A program made the position numbers and the translations under genes. From NCBI GenBank assembly GCA_963795795.1, contig CAWCJS010000015.1, forward strand, positions 1-64,000: DNA of 64,000 nucleotides, given 5' to 3'. This DNA comes from Palsa-504 sp963795795 (GTDB taxonomy: Bacteria; Actinomycetota; Actinomycetes; Streptosporangiales; Streptosporangiaceae). A model generated the notes under the pieces. That model saw only the letters and a program-made list of their open reading frames with translations. It was not told the DNA's origin and did no database searches. Positions within the stretch are counted from its first letter, which is position 1. The number at the start of each line of letters is the position of its first letter. Of the stretch, positions 1 to 8,842 are shown one piece after another.

Positions 1-50
1 TGTCGCACTTTCGGTGGTGGCAGAATGTGCTGATGTGACACGCTTAGTCA

Positions 51-1515
51 TGATCGATGCTGAAGAGCTTGTGGGGACTGTGTTCTCGGGGTTGTCTTGC
101 CTGGTCATCGAGGATGTTGAGGACGCTGGCGACACGATCGTGGTTCGGGCCAGGACACGGAGCGAGCCGGTGGCCTGCCCGGGCTGCGGCACGGAAACGC
201 CGCGCGTGCACGGGTATCACGAGCGGGCGCCAGCCGACGTGCCCGTCGATGGCCGCCGTGTCGTGGTGAAGGTGCGGGTCCGCCGGATGCGCTGTCCGGC
301 CCTGGACTGCACGGTGCAGACGTTCCGTGAGCAGGTCTGCGGCGTCCTGGAGCGTTACCAGCGGCGCATCACGAGGCTGACCGGCCAGGTCGGCGCAACG
401 GTCCGCGAATTAGCAGGCCGCGCGGGCTCCCGGCTGCTCGCGGCGCTAGGCATCAGCGTTTCCAGGCACACGGCGCTCCGCGCCCTGATGGCGATCCGCC
501 TTCCCGGCCTGGGCGTCCCTCGCGTCCTGGGCATCGACGACTTCGCCCTGCGGAAGGGCCTGGTCTACGCGACGATCCTGATCGACGCGCAGACCGGCCG
601 GCGGGTCGACGTCCTGGAAGGCCGCACCGCCGGCGTCGCAGCGGACTGGCTGCGCCGGCACCCCGGCGTCGAGATCGTGTGCAGGGACGGGTCGGGGGCG
701 TACGGCGAGGCCGTGAAGTCGGCGCTTCCGGACGCCGTGCAGTGCGGCGACCGCTGGCACCTGTGGCATCTCCTCGGAGAAGCCGCAGCGAAGGAGGTCA
801 CCGCGCACTCGGCGTGCTGGGCCGAAGCCGCCCCGCTCCAGCAGGGCAAACGCGCCGAGACCACGCTGGAGCGCTGGCACCAGGTCCACGACCTGCGCAG
901 CAGGGGCGTCGGGCTGCTGGACTGCTCGCGGCGGCTGGGCCTGTCCCTGAACACGGTCAAGCGCTACGACCGGGCCGGGGAGCCCGAGCGGCTGCAGCGC
1001 GCGCCCCAGTACCGGCCCGGACTCGTGGACCCCTACCGCGACTACCTGCGCAGGCGAAGAGAGGACGAACCCGGGGTTCCCGTCCAGCGGCTCCTGCGGG
1101 AGATCCGCGAGCAAGGCTACCCCGGCAGCTCCAACCTGCTCGTCCGTTACATCAACCAGGGACGCCTCGATACCCAGCGCCCGCACATCGCGCCGCGCAA
1201 GGCGACGCAGATCCTGCTCACGAACCCGGACAACCTCCCAGACGAGCAGCGCGAAACCGCAGGGCGCCTGTCAGCAGCATGCCCGGAGATGAAAGCCCTG
1301 GCCAGGCTGATCGGCAAATTCGCCGCCATGCTCGACCCCGACCCCGCCAACCAGGACAAGCTCCCGGAATGGATCGCCGGCGCCCGCGCCGCCGACCTCC
1401 CTCACCTCCACTCCTTCACCCGCGGCCTGGACCTGGACATCCAGGCAGCCACCGCCGCGCTCACCCTCCCGCACCACAACGGGCGCACGGAAGGAGTGAA
1501 CAACATAAAAGTTAC
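51..1515 (+). pseudogene. ISL3-family transposase, 3' end cut off
   Basis: The protein has the ISL3 layout. An N-terminal zinc-ribbon comes first (CPGCG, then RCPALDC, roughly residues 45-90), followed by the HTH region and the DDE catalytic core with the family signature VLGIDDFALRKG and CGDRWHLWHLL. The open frame reaches 14, but the natural start is probably ATG at 51. The reading stops at 1534 shortly after GRTEGVN. In intact family members that motif is followed by about 30 more residues (a K..KR..YGRA..LLR block), and these are missing here. From about 1507 the sequence no longer resembles the family. It is interrupted exactly where the recombinase element begins, so it is inactive as it stands. 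The upstream inverted repeat of the IS may lie at or before base 1 and was not identified. Confidence 0.85.
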
Positions 1516-1561
1516 GTGGAATCTGCCGGGGTGATGATGTTCCCTCGGTGCAACCACGGAC

Positions 1562-2638
1562 TTGGGAGATGGCTTGAGCGGCACGGTGGTGCTGAGGGAG
1601 AAGTGGCCGGTGATCGGCCGGCACGAGCAGGCGGCGGTGTGGCTGCAGATCTGGACCGATCTGGGGCGGGCCCCGAGGACGATCGACGCGTATGCCCGCG
1701 GGCTGGCTGAGTACCTGCTGGCGTGCGAGCGGGAGGACGTCGACCCGGTCACCGCGAACCGGGCCCACATCGCCGTCTACGTGCGGGAGCTGACGTCGCG
1801 GCCGCATCGTCGCGGAGCGAACGTGGTGGCGATCGATTCGGGATCGGGGCTGGCGAATGCCACGATTCAGCAGCGCCTGGTGCCGGTCCGGCTGTTCTAC
1901 GACTTCCTGATGGAGGAGGGGCTCCGCGAGTCGAACCCGGTGGGCCGGGGTCGCTATACCCCCGGCGGCCGGGCGGGCGGTCAGCAGCGGGGCCTGGTGC
2001 CGCGGCTGGTCAAGCTGCCGTGGATCCCCGGCGAGCAGCAGTGGCTGCGGCTGCTGGAGGAGTTCCGGCGCGAGCCGGTGCGCAACCGGCTGATGCTCGC
2101 GCTGGCCTACGATGCCGCGCTGCGGCGCGAGGAGCTGTGCTCGCTGCGCACCGACGACGTTGACCCGGCTCATCGCACGCTTCGGATCCGGGTGGAGACG
2201 ACGAAGAACCGGCTGGAGCGCGTCGTCCCGTACTCGGTCCCGACCGGGGTGCTGCTGTCGGAGTACCTCGCGCACCGGGCCTTGGTCAGCCGGGCCCGGG
2301 GGCCGCTGTTCCTGTCGGAGTCGCGGCGCAACCATGCCCAGCCGCTGAGCCTGTGGACCTGGTCGAAGGTGGTCCGCCGGATCGCCCTGGCCTGCGGTGT
2401 CGAGAGGTTCTCCACGCACACCACCCGGCACTTGTGCCTGACGGACCTGGCCAGGATGGGCTGGGAGGTCCACGCGATCGCCGCTTTCGCCGGGCACCGG
2501 CATACTGACTCGACGCTGCGGTATATCCACCTGTCCGGCCGGGAGCTCGCCGACAAGCTCAGCCAGGGCATGCAGCACATCCACGCCTGGCGTGTCCAGG
2601 CCCTGGCCGGCAGCGACGCCACGGAGACGGCCCCGTGA
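1562..2638 (+). CDS. tyrosine recombinase, Tn554 TnpA-like
   Basis: A 358-residue site-specific recombinase. An N-terminal SAM-like core-binding domain (about 20-125) precedes the catalytic domain. Visible catalytic residues are Arg188 or 189 (ALRREEL), Lys215 (ETTKNR), His286 and Arg289 (THTTRH), His312 (AGHRH) and the nucleophile Tyr321 (LRYIH). The full set is present, so it looks functional. The frame opens at TTG 1562; GTG codons at 1586 and 1589 are alternative starts and no clear ribosome site decides between them. Its stop overlaps the next start by 4 nt, so the two recombinases are probably translationally coupled and act together. Length matches Tn554 TnpA (about 361 residues). Confidence 0.85.
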   Translation: MGDGLSGTVVLREKWPVIGRHEQAAVWLQIWTDLGRAPRTIDAYARGLAEYLLACEREDVDPVTANRAHIAVYVRELTSRPHRRGANVVAIDSGSGLANATIQQRLVPVRLFYDFLMEEGLRESNPVGRGRYTPGGRAGGQQRGLVPRLVKLPWIPGEQQWLRLLEEFRREPVRNRLMLALAYDAALRREELCSLRTDDVDPAHRTLRIRVETTKNRLERVVPYSVPTGVLLSEYLAHRALVSRARGPLFLSESRRNHAQPLSLWTWSKVVRRIALACGVERFSTHTTRHLCLTDLARMGWEVHAIAAFAGHRHTDSTLRYIHLSGRELADKLSQGMQHIHAWRVQALAGSDATETAP

Positions 2639-4959
2639 CAGCTTCCTCCGCCGATCGCGCGAACCGCGCCGGCTCCTGGCTGTGGCCGGTCGATCCGGCC
2701 CGCTACGACACGGCACCCGTGCTCCGGGCGGCGGAAAAGGACGCCGTCATCGAGCTCGGGCCCGTCAACCTGCGCCGCCTGGCCCGGCACGACCCCGCTG
2801 CCCGGGGCTGGCAGCAGATCCGGCGCCTGCTGCGCCCGCTCGACGACGCCGCCGCGGCGCTGGAAGCCCCGCTGACCTCTCACCGGCGCCGGGCGATGCT
2901 CGACGCGACCGCGGTGGTGCTGCTGCGGTGCGCCGAGACCGGCCGGTCCTACTGGTCATGGACAGACGAGGAGTGGGCCAGCCTCCTGGGCCAGGACCAG
3001 CACGGGTTCCGCAAAGCCGCCCCGGGCTGGACGGACGACGCCGTGCGCCCGTATCTGGCCGCGCACGCGTTCCTGCTCGGCGGCTTCACCGCTTTCTGCC
3101 GGCTCGGCGGCTTCAGCCGTCTCACCCTGGCCTGGCGCGTCTTCGGGCGCGACCGGGTGGCCGGCGAGATCGGGCGGGTCCGCTCAGTGCTGGCCGGGTG
3201 GGGCTACCGGCTCGGCCGCGACGACGACCAGCTGCTGCCGATGGTCGCCTGCCAGATGTTTCTCCTGAACCGCAGCCCGCACCTGGAGGACCTGGGCACA
3301 GAGCTGTTCGAGCGGGCCCGCCGCGAGCGCCTCCTGCCCGCCGCGAGAGGCAACACGCTACACGCCATGCAGCGTGCCGTCGCCGAACTGGGCTTCTGCG
3401 ACCCGCCGCAGCGGCTGACGGGCCGTCACTCGGCCCGGGCGAGCGGGGGCTCACCCGCGTGGGCGGAGTGGGCGGAGCGCTGGCACGTCACGTCCACGCT
3501 CTCGCCCCGCGCCCGCGGCAATGTCCGCACCACGCTGCTGAAGGCCGGCCGGTGGCTGGAAGCCGAGCAGCCGCAGGCCGCTGACCCGGCCTCCTGGACC
3601 CGGCAGACCTGCGCAGCCTGGGTTGCCGCAGTCGACCGGATGAAGATGGGCGACTACCTCCAGCGCACCGGCGGGCGGAAGGACCAGATCGGCAAGCCGC
3701 TGGAAGCGGCCACCAAGGCCGCTCACCTCGCCGCGGTCCGCACGTTCTTCCGCGATCTCCAGGAATGGGAGCAGATCCCCAGGCGCTTTGACCCGCAGCG
3801 CGCGCTGGCCGTCCCGCGCAGCATCGCGGCCCTGCTCGGCCCCGACCCGCGCGTGATCGCCGACGATACCTGGGCAAAGCTCATGTGGGCCGGGCTGAAC
3901 CTGGAGGGCGACGACCTCCCGCAGTCCCGGGCCGGGGACTTCTACCCGCTGGAACTGGTCCGGGCAGTCACGCTGGCCTGGCTGTTCTCCGGCCAGCGCA
4001 GCGACGAGATAGCCCGGCTGCGGATGGGCTGCATCCGCTGGCAGCACGACGGCACCGCGATCACCGGCAACTGTGACCAGGTCCTGGCCCGCGACGCGGT
4101 CTGCCTGCTGGACGTGCCGGCCCACAAGACCGGCACCGCGTTCACCAAGCCGGTCGACCCGGTCCTGGGCCAGGCCCTCGACGCCTGGCAGGCCGTCCGC
4201 CCCGCCCAGCCGAAGTTCACCGACCGCCGCACCGGCGAGCTCGTCGACCTGCTGTTCGCCTTCCGCGCCCGGAAGGTCTCCACCTCCTATATCAACAACA
4301 CGGTCATCCCGGTGCTCTGCCGAAAGGCCGGCGTCCCCGCCGCCGACGTCCGCGGGAACATCACCAGCCACCGGGCCCGCTCCACGATCGCCAGCCAGCT
4401 CTACAACGCCAAGGAGCCGATGACGCTGTTCGAGCTGCAAGCCTGGCTCGGCCACCGGTCACCGCAGTCGACGCAGTTCTACGCAAAGATCAGCCCGGCC
4501 ACGCTGACCCGGGCCTACGACGACGCCGGGTACTTCTCCCGCAACGTCCGCACCATCGAGGTCCTCGTCGACCGCAACGCGGTCACCTCCGGCACCGCCG
4601 CGTCCGGCGAACCCTGGCAGCACTACGACCTCGGCCACGGCTACTGCACCTACACCTTCTTCGAGCAGTGCCCGCACCGCATGGCCTGCGCAAAATGCGA
4701 CTTCTACGCACCGAAGGGCTCCAGCCAGGCGCAGATCCTCGAGGCCAAGGAGAACCTGCAGAAGATGCGGGCGATGATCCCGCTAACTGACGACGAGCAG
4801 GCCGCCGTCGACGACGGCGACGCCGCCCTCAGCCGGCTGCTGGACCGGCTCGCCGACACCCCCACGCCAGCCGGGCCGACGCCCCGGCAACTCGATCCGC
4901 CGGCCCGTACGACCAGCCTGCCCATCATCAATGTCCGGCAGACCCGGCGGCAGACCTGA
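2635..4959 (+). CDS. large tyrosine recombinase, Tn554 TnpB-like, with C-terminal Cys cluster
   Basis: A 774-residue recombinase starting at GTG 2635. The first 400 residues hold helical DNA-binding segments. The catalytic domain (about 405-630) shows Arg455 (SGQRSDE), Lys498, His579 and Arg582 (SHRAR), His607 (LGHRS) and nucleophile Tyr616 (QFYAK). After it comes a four-cysteine cluster, Cys671, 679, 685 and 688 (CTYTF..CPHRMACAKC), likely a zinc site, then a charged helical stretch (about 690-745). It is longer than Tn554 TnpB (about 630). The gene is coupled to the upstream recombinase. The last 20 codons run up to the right end of the element and overlap antisense read-through of the right-hand ISL3 fragment. 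Confidence 0.83.
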   Translation: MTASSADRANRAGSWLWPVDPARYDTAPVLRAAEKDAVIELGPVNLRRLARHDPAARGWQQIRRLLRPLDDAAAALEAPLTSHRRRAMLDATAVVLLRCAETGRSYWSWTDEEWASLLGQDQHGFRKAAPGWTDDAVRPYLAAHAFLLGGFTAFCRLGGFSRLTLAWRVFGRDRVAGEIGRVRSVLAGWGYRLGRDDDQLLPMVACQMFLLNRSPHLEDLGTELFERARRERLLPAARGNTLHAMQRAVAELGFCDPPQRLTGRHSARASGGSPAWAEWAERWHVTSTLSPRARGNVRTTLLKAGRWLEAEQPQAADPASWTRQTCAAWVAAVDRMKMGDYLQRTGGRKDQIGKPLEAATKAAHLAAVRTFFRDLQEWEQIPRRFDPQRALAVPRSIAALLGPDPRVIADDTWAKLMWAGLNLEGDDLPQSRAGDFYPLELVRAVTLAWLFSGQRSDEIARLRMGCIRWQHDGTAITGNCDQVLARDAVCLLDVPAHKTGTAFTKPVDPVLGQALDAWQAVRPAQPKFTDRRTGELVDLLFAFRARKVSTSYINNTVIPVLCRKAGVPAADVRGNITSHRARSTIASQLYNAKEPMTLFELQAWLGHRSPQSTQFYAKISPATLTRAYDDAGYFSRNVRTIEVLVDRNAVTSGTAASGEPWQHYDLGHGYCTYTFFEQCPHRMACAKCDFYAPKGSSQAQILEAKENLQKMRAMIPLTDDEQAAVDDGDAALSRLLDRLADTPTPAGPTPRQLDPPARTTSLPIINVRQTRRQT

Positions 4960-4994
4960 CGGGGCTCGACTTGACAACTCTGATTCCACAGAAT

Positions 4995-6578
4995 GACCCG
5001 GTTGACGTTGCCCTCGACCACGCCTGAACTCCACGGCATGGTGAGCCCGTTGAGTACGGCGTCGTAGTCGCGCTTGATGCCGCGGACGAAGGACTGAAGC
5101 TCGGGCTGGTCGTCGGCCTCGACCGCGGTGATCCAGTCGTCGAGCCGGTCACCGTGCCGGCCGGTGAGGATCTTGGCGAACTCAGTAACGTGCCCGGCGA
5201 GGGCGTCCAGGCTCGGGCAGCGTTCCCGGGCTTCGGCGAGTTTCGCTTTCTCGTCATCATCGAGGTTGCCGGGGTCGGCGGTGATCCATCGGGCCAGGTC
5301 ACGGGCTTTGGGCGGGCCGGGCACGGCGGGCGGGGCGGTGCCTGCCTGCCGGAACGGCATCATGTAGTCGCGTATGACGCCGTAGCTGCCCTTGTAGCCG
5401 CGTTCCTTCAGTTCGGCGTGCAGCCGGGTGACGTTGGTGCATCCGTCGTTCCACCGCTGGTGCAGGTAGGACTTGTGCTCGTCCAGGATCGATGGCCGGC
5501 CGTCCTTGATCATGACCAGCAGCTCATCGACGGTTTCCGCGTAGTAGAACCGCCGGACGGTGCCCTTGGCCAGTCCCGTCTCGCGCTTGATCGGCTTGAT
5601 GCCCTTGCCCTGGGCCTTCAGGGACTGGACCAGGCCATACCGCTGCCGGGTGCGGACCGCGAGCACCGACTCCTCCACGCGGCGGGCGGCGGCCTCGGCC
5701 GCGGCCTGCTGCAGGTCAGGGACTTGCGGCGCTTCGGGAGCAGCAGGCTCTTCCGGTTCCTCGGGAGCGGGTTCTTCCAGGCAGGAGCGGTGCCGGGCCG
5801 CGGCCTTGTCCACGTGCTCGCACAGGTTGTGGTAAATATGCCACCGGTCCGCGACCTGGTCCGCGTCCGGCGCGCCCTGCCGGGCGCCGTCGGCGTAGGC
5901 GCCGGCGCGGTCACGGCAGATCACCTTTATCCCGGGATGTTCCTTCAACCAGTCCGCGACGGTGTCGGCCTCGCGGTCGCGGAGCAGGTCAACGGCAGGC
6001 CGGTCTCGACGTCGATGAGGATGGTGCCGTAGTCCCGGCCGCGGCGGAACGCGAAGTCATCGATACCGAGGATCGTCAGACCGCCGGCCTCGGGGTCGGG
6101 CAGCGCCATGACCAGGCGCAGCATGCCGGTGCGGCTGGCCGGCAAGTCCAGCTGAGCGGCGAGCCGGATCCCGGCCCGCCCGGCCAGGGCCAGGCCGATC
6201 GCGGTCAGCATCGCCGCCAGCGGCGGGGTCCGCCGCGACCGCGGCGTGGTCAGGCCCTCGAACTGCTCGGCGAACGTGACCGACTTGCACTCGTTATTGC
6301 CGCAGAAGAACCGGCGCACCCCCAGCCAGAGCGCCACCGGGTGGCCGCCGACCGGCACGTCGGCCAGCCGCCGGCGGTAAGTACTGTGCACGCGCGCCGA
6401 GAACTGGCCGCACCGGCGGCAGGCTGCGCCTTCGGCACCGGAGTGCGCCCAGATGCGCAGCCGCGCCGTCCTCCAGTCCCGCGGCTTCCGTGATCACCCC
6501 GGTCAGGTGCGGCAGCAGCATCTCCAGACTGATCCCGCACCGGCATGACAAACACCGATTGACCTGCGACAATGGCAA
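4995..6578 (-). pseudogene. second ISL3-family transposase, frameshifted and 3'-truncated
   Basis: Read on the minus strand this is a different ISL3 transposase from the one at 51-1515. A start near 6521 (MLLPHLTGV) leads into the zinc-ribbon (CRRCGQ, CGNNEC) in another frame, so there is an indel near 6440. The core signature ILGIDDFAFRRG follows. A one-base loss near 5995 (CCGTTGACC where CCGGTTGACC is needed for LPVDLLRDRE) shifts to the frame running from 5948 to the junction. The family homology ends at EGNVNR (about 4995), the same conserved position at which the left copy ends. Residues encoded past that point are antisense to the recombinase gene. The normal C-terminal KR..YGRA block is missing. 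Confidence 0.82.
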
Positions 6579-6581
6579 CCC

Positions 6582-6634
6582 GGACTCCTGGAGTGGACGG
6601 CTGGCCTAGACAACCGCCGGACTACCAGGAGTCC
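6582..6634. repeat. 10-bp inverted repeat upstream of the right ISL3 gene
   Basis: GGACTCCTGG at 6582-6591 pairs perfectly with CCAGGAGTCC at 6625-6634, 33 bases apart. It lies just outside the 5' end of the right ISL3 transposase. It could be part of that IS's terminal region or a transcription terminator. A short T-run (ctcttttctc) follows the second arm on the plus strand. Confidence 0.5.
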
Positions 6635-6916
6635 CTCTTTTCTCTCGCGCAACACGCCGGGCGTGCGTGGTAACGATCTAGATCGTTACGGATTGTCCGA
6701 GATGCGACCCGCAGAGGGGTTCGTTACCGTCACGAAATACGGGTCAGATCCAGCCCGGACAATGCGCGGCGTTCCGGCTCCGCGTCTGTGACTCGTTCGT
6801 TCAACGCTTCCCCGTGCATATCCCGCGCACGCTGCGAAGACGGCTCGGGGCGACCCTGGCGCGCCGAAGGTGCGCCCTTGAGGTTTGTTAGGGAAAGTTG
6901 TACCAACCTGGCCGAT
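6635..6916. other. intergenic stretch with a perfect 20-bp palindrome
   Basis: No supported gene lies here. The notable feature is the perfect palindrome GTAACGATCTAGATCGTTAC at 6670-6689, with a second GTTACCGTCACG half-like sequence about 40 bases later. This looks like a binding site for a dimeric protein or a residual end of the AICE or the ISL3 element. The IS3-family element begins at 6917. Confidence 0.45.
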
Positions 6917-6969
6917 TGAATCGCCCCGGCGTTTCCGGAGGCTCCATCTCGTGAGAGGAAGATGGAGCC

Positions 6970-7299
6970 GTGGGACGTCGATCAGCGAACTACCCGCCGG
7001 AGTTGCGTGAGCGCGCGGTCCGGATGGTCGCGGAGGTGCGGCCGGACTACCCGTCGGACTGGCCGGCCATCGTGGCCGTGGCGAGCCGCCTGGGGATCGG
7101 GTCGGCGGAGACGCTGCGCAAGTGGTACCGGCAGGCGGAGGTTAACGCGGGGCAGCGGTCCGGTGTGAGCAGTGAGGAGTCCGCGGAGCTGCGCAAGCTC
7201 CGGGCGGAGGTCCGGGAGCTGCGGCGGGCCAATGAGATCCTCAAGGCGGCGTCGGCTTTCTTCGCGGCGGAGCTCGACCGCCCGCAGCGGTACTCGTGA
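6970..7299 (+). CDS. IS3-family transposase OrfA
   Basis: A 109-residue protein with the N-terminal helix-turn-helix of IS3 OrfA (ELRERAVRMV through SAETLRKWYRQ, about residues 10-52). It is followed by a leucine-zipper-like coiled coil (about 62-98: EESAELRKLRAEVRELRRANEIL in part) used for dimerisation. Start is GTG 6970. OrfA binds the inverted repeats. The frame ends at 7299 inside the start of orfB, which lies in the -1 frame as usual for this family. A programmed -1 shift making OrfAB is expected, but an obvious A-rich slippery heptamer is not visible in this GC-rich copy. Confidence 0.9.
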   Translation: MGRRSANYPPELRERAVRMVAEVRPDYPSDWPAIVAVASRLGIGSAETLRKWYRQAEVNAGQRSGVSSEESAELRKLRAEVRELRRANEILKAASAFFAAELDRPQRYS

Positions 7300-8219
7300 A
7301 GTTCATCTGCGAGCACAAGTCCCGGTTCGGGGTCGAGCCGATCTGCCGCGTGCTGACCCAGCACGGCTGCCAGATCGCCCCGTCCACCTACTACGACGCC
7401 GTGCGCCGGGCGCCGTCGGCGAGGGTCCGGCGGGACGAGCAGCTCAGGGCTGCGATCAGCCGGGTCCACCGGGATAATTACGGCGTCTACGGGGCCCGCA
7501 AGGTCTGGCTCGAGCTGAACCGGGAGGGCACCGGCGTGGCCCGGTGCACGGTCGAGCGGCTGATGCGGGAGCTGGGCCTGCGCGGTGCCCGCCGGGGCAA
7601 GAAGGTCCGCACCACGGTGCCGGACCCGGCCGCGGCCCGGCCCGCGGACCTGGTGGGCCGCCAGTTCAGCCCGCCGGCGCCGGACCGGCTGTGGGTCGCG
7701 GACTACACCTACGTGCCGGCCTGGACCGGGATGGTCTACGTGGCGTTCGTCATCGACGCCTACTCCCGGCGGATCCTGGGCTGGCGGTCCGCCACCTCGA
7801 TGAAGACCGCGCTGGTCCTGGACGCCCTGGAGCAGGCCCTGTGGACCCGGCGGCGGGACGGCTCCCGGGACCTGTCCGGGCTGGTGCACCACACCGATGC
7901 CGGATCGCAATACACCTCGATCGCCTTCACACAGCGCCTGGCGGCCGCGGGAGTCAGCGCCTCGGTCGGCACCGTCGGCGACGCGTACGACAACGCCCTG
8001 GCCGAATCGGTCATCGGGCTGTTCAAGACCGAACTGATCAAGCCCCGCGGACCCTGGCGCACCGCCGAACAGGTCGAGATAGCCACCCTCGAGTACGTCG
8101 ACTGGTTCAACCACCGGCGGCTCTACGAGACCTGCGGCGACATCCCGCCTGCCGAGCTCGAGGCCGCCTACTACAGTCACAAACACCGCCTCGCCGAGGC
8201 GACCGTGTCACAAACCTGA
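7296..8219 (+). CDS. IS3-family transposase OrfB (integrase core)
   Basis: A 307-residue catalytic subunit. An HTH_21-type region (about 45-100, with GVYGARKVW) precedes the rve integrase core. The DDE triad is visible at Asp136 (VADYTY), Asp201 (HHTDAGSQY) and Glu237 (NALAESVIG), with the usual 35-residue spacing between the last two. Start is GTG 7296, overlapping the orfA stop by 4 nt. It cuts and joins the IS ends, normally as an OrfAB fusion. The frame is intact and the inverted repeats are present, so mobility is plausible. Confidence 0.92.
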   Translation: MKFICEHKSRFGVEPICRVLTQHGCQIAPSTYYDAVRRAPSARVRRDEQLRAAISRVHRDNYGVYGARKVWLELNREGTGVARCTVERLMRELGLRGARRGKKVRTTVPDPAAARPADLVGRQFSPPAPDRLWVADYTYVPAWTGMVYVAFVIDAYSRRILGWRSATSMKTALVLDALEQALWTRRRDGSRDLSGLVHHTDAGSQYTSIAFTQRLAAAGVSASVGTVGDAYDNALAESVIGLFKTELIKPRGPWRTAEQVEIATLEYVDWFNHRRLYETCGDIPPAELEAAYYSHKHRLAEATVSQT

Positions 8220-8287
8220 GTCTCCGGACTCACCGGGGCGGTTCAGATGGCGGTGGTTGGTATCTCGGACGCGTTAGCGTCGGGGTT

Positions 8288-8842
8288 GTGACTGATGCGA
8301 CGGGTGGCGGGTCGAGCCGGTGGAAGACGTTCGGCGAGCGGGTGATTTATGACAACCCGTGGGTGTGGCTGGGCCAGGTGGATGTGGAGCTGCCGGATGG
8401 GGAGCGGTTCTGGCATCACGTGGTGCGGCTGCACCGGGCGGCGATGATGGTGCTGCTGGACGGTCAGGACCGGGTGCTGCTGTTGTGGCGTCACCGGTTT
8501 GTTCAGGATCGGTGGGGGTGGGAGCTGCCGGGCGGGCTGGTTGATGAGGGTGAGGAGCCTGCCGAGACGGCGGTGCGGGAGCTGGAGGAGGAGACGGGGT
8601 ACCGGGCGGGCCGGGTTGAGCACCTGATCACGTTCCAGCCGATGGTCGGCATGGTGGATTCCGAGCATGTGGTGTTCATCGGCCGGGATGCCGAGAGGAT
8701 CGGGGAGCCGACCGAGACGACCGAGATCGAGCGGATGGAGTGGGTGCCGCTTGCGTCGGTACCGGGGCTGATCGAGGCCGGGGAGATCTGGAATGCCGGG
8801 TCGCTGGTGGCGTTGATGCGGCTGCTGATGCCGGAGGGCTAG
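8288..8842 (+). CDS. Nudix hydrolase, Pif-like AICE protein
   Basis: The 184-residue protein starts at GTG 8288. The Nudix box is complete: Gly83, Glu89, then R97-E-L-E-E101-E-T-G104 (GX5EX7REUXEEXGU). Nudix enzymes cleave nucleoside diphosphates linked to another group, and this one resembles ADP-ribose or sugar-nucleotide pyrophosphatases. In pSAM2 the Nudix protein Pif blocks redundant transfer between cells that already hold the element, which is the most likely role here given its neighbours. A small hairpin (GACGC/GCGTC around 8268-8281) lies just upstream and no strong ribosome site is seen. Its TAG and the TAG of the convergent regulator share the four bases CTAG at 8839-8842. The IS3 insertion lies 42 bases upstream. 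Confidence 0.85.
   Translation: MTDATGGGSSRWKTFGERVIYDNPWVWLGQVDVELPDGERFWHHVVRLHRAAMMVLLDGQDRVLLLWRHRFVQDRWGWELPGGLVDEGEEPAETAVRELEEETGYRAGRVEHLITFQPMVGMVDSEHVVFIGRDAERIGEPTETTEIERMEWVPLASVPGLIEAGEIWNAGSLVALMRLLMPEG

Larger units (their letters stand above)
1516..4989 (+). mobile_element. Tn554-like tyrosine-recombinase element between two ISL3 fragments
   Basis: The unit carries only two overlapping recombinase genes, the order and sizes known from Tn554 TnpA and TnpB. A TnpC-like small gene was not seen after tnpB. Its limits are set by the points where both flanking ISL3 transposase reading frames lose homology. An 8-bp inverted sequence lies at those points: GTGGAATC at 1516-1523 and GATTCCAC at 4982-4989. 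No target duplication is visible, as expected for this transposon group. The precise ends are inferred and could move by about 10 bases. Confidence 0.6.
6917..8245 (+). mobile_element. complete IS3-family insertion sequence
   Basis: The terminal inverted repeats are readable. The left end starts TGAATCGCCCCGG at 6917 and the right end, read on the complement, starts TGAACCGCCCCGG from 8245. Both continue with a TCCGGAG block about 4 bases later. A direct repeat GAT flanks the element (6914-6916 and 8246-8248), the 3-bp duplication typical of IS3. The element is 1,329 bp with intact orfA and orfB, so it may be active. It sits 42 bases upstream of the Nudix gene start and therefore probably separates that gene from its original upstream DNA. 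Confidence 0.92.

Noticed and set aside
1..50. Left terminal inverted repeat of the first ISL3 element
   Set aside because: No partner end is available because the other end of this IS is missing, so no repeat could be confirmed.
446..1186. Long open frames antisense to the left ISL3 transposase and, likewise, antisense to the nuo, kor and other genes
   Set aside because: In DNA this rich in G and C, stop codons are rare on the opposite strand. These frames have Arg/Ala/Pro-rich, unnatural composition and no ribosome sites, while the sense strands encode recognised families.
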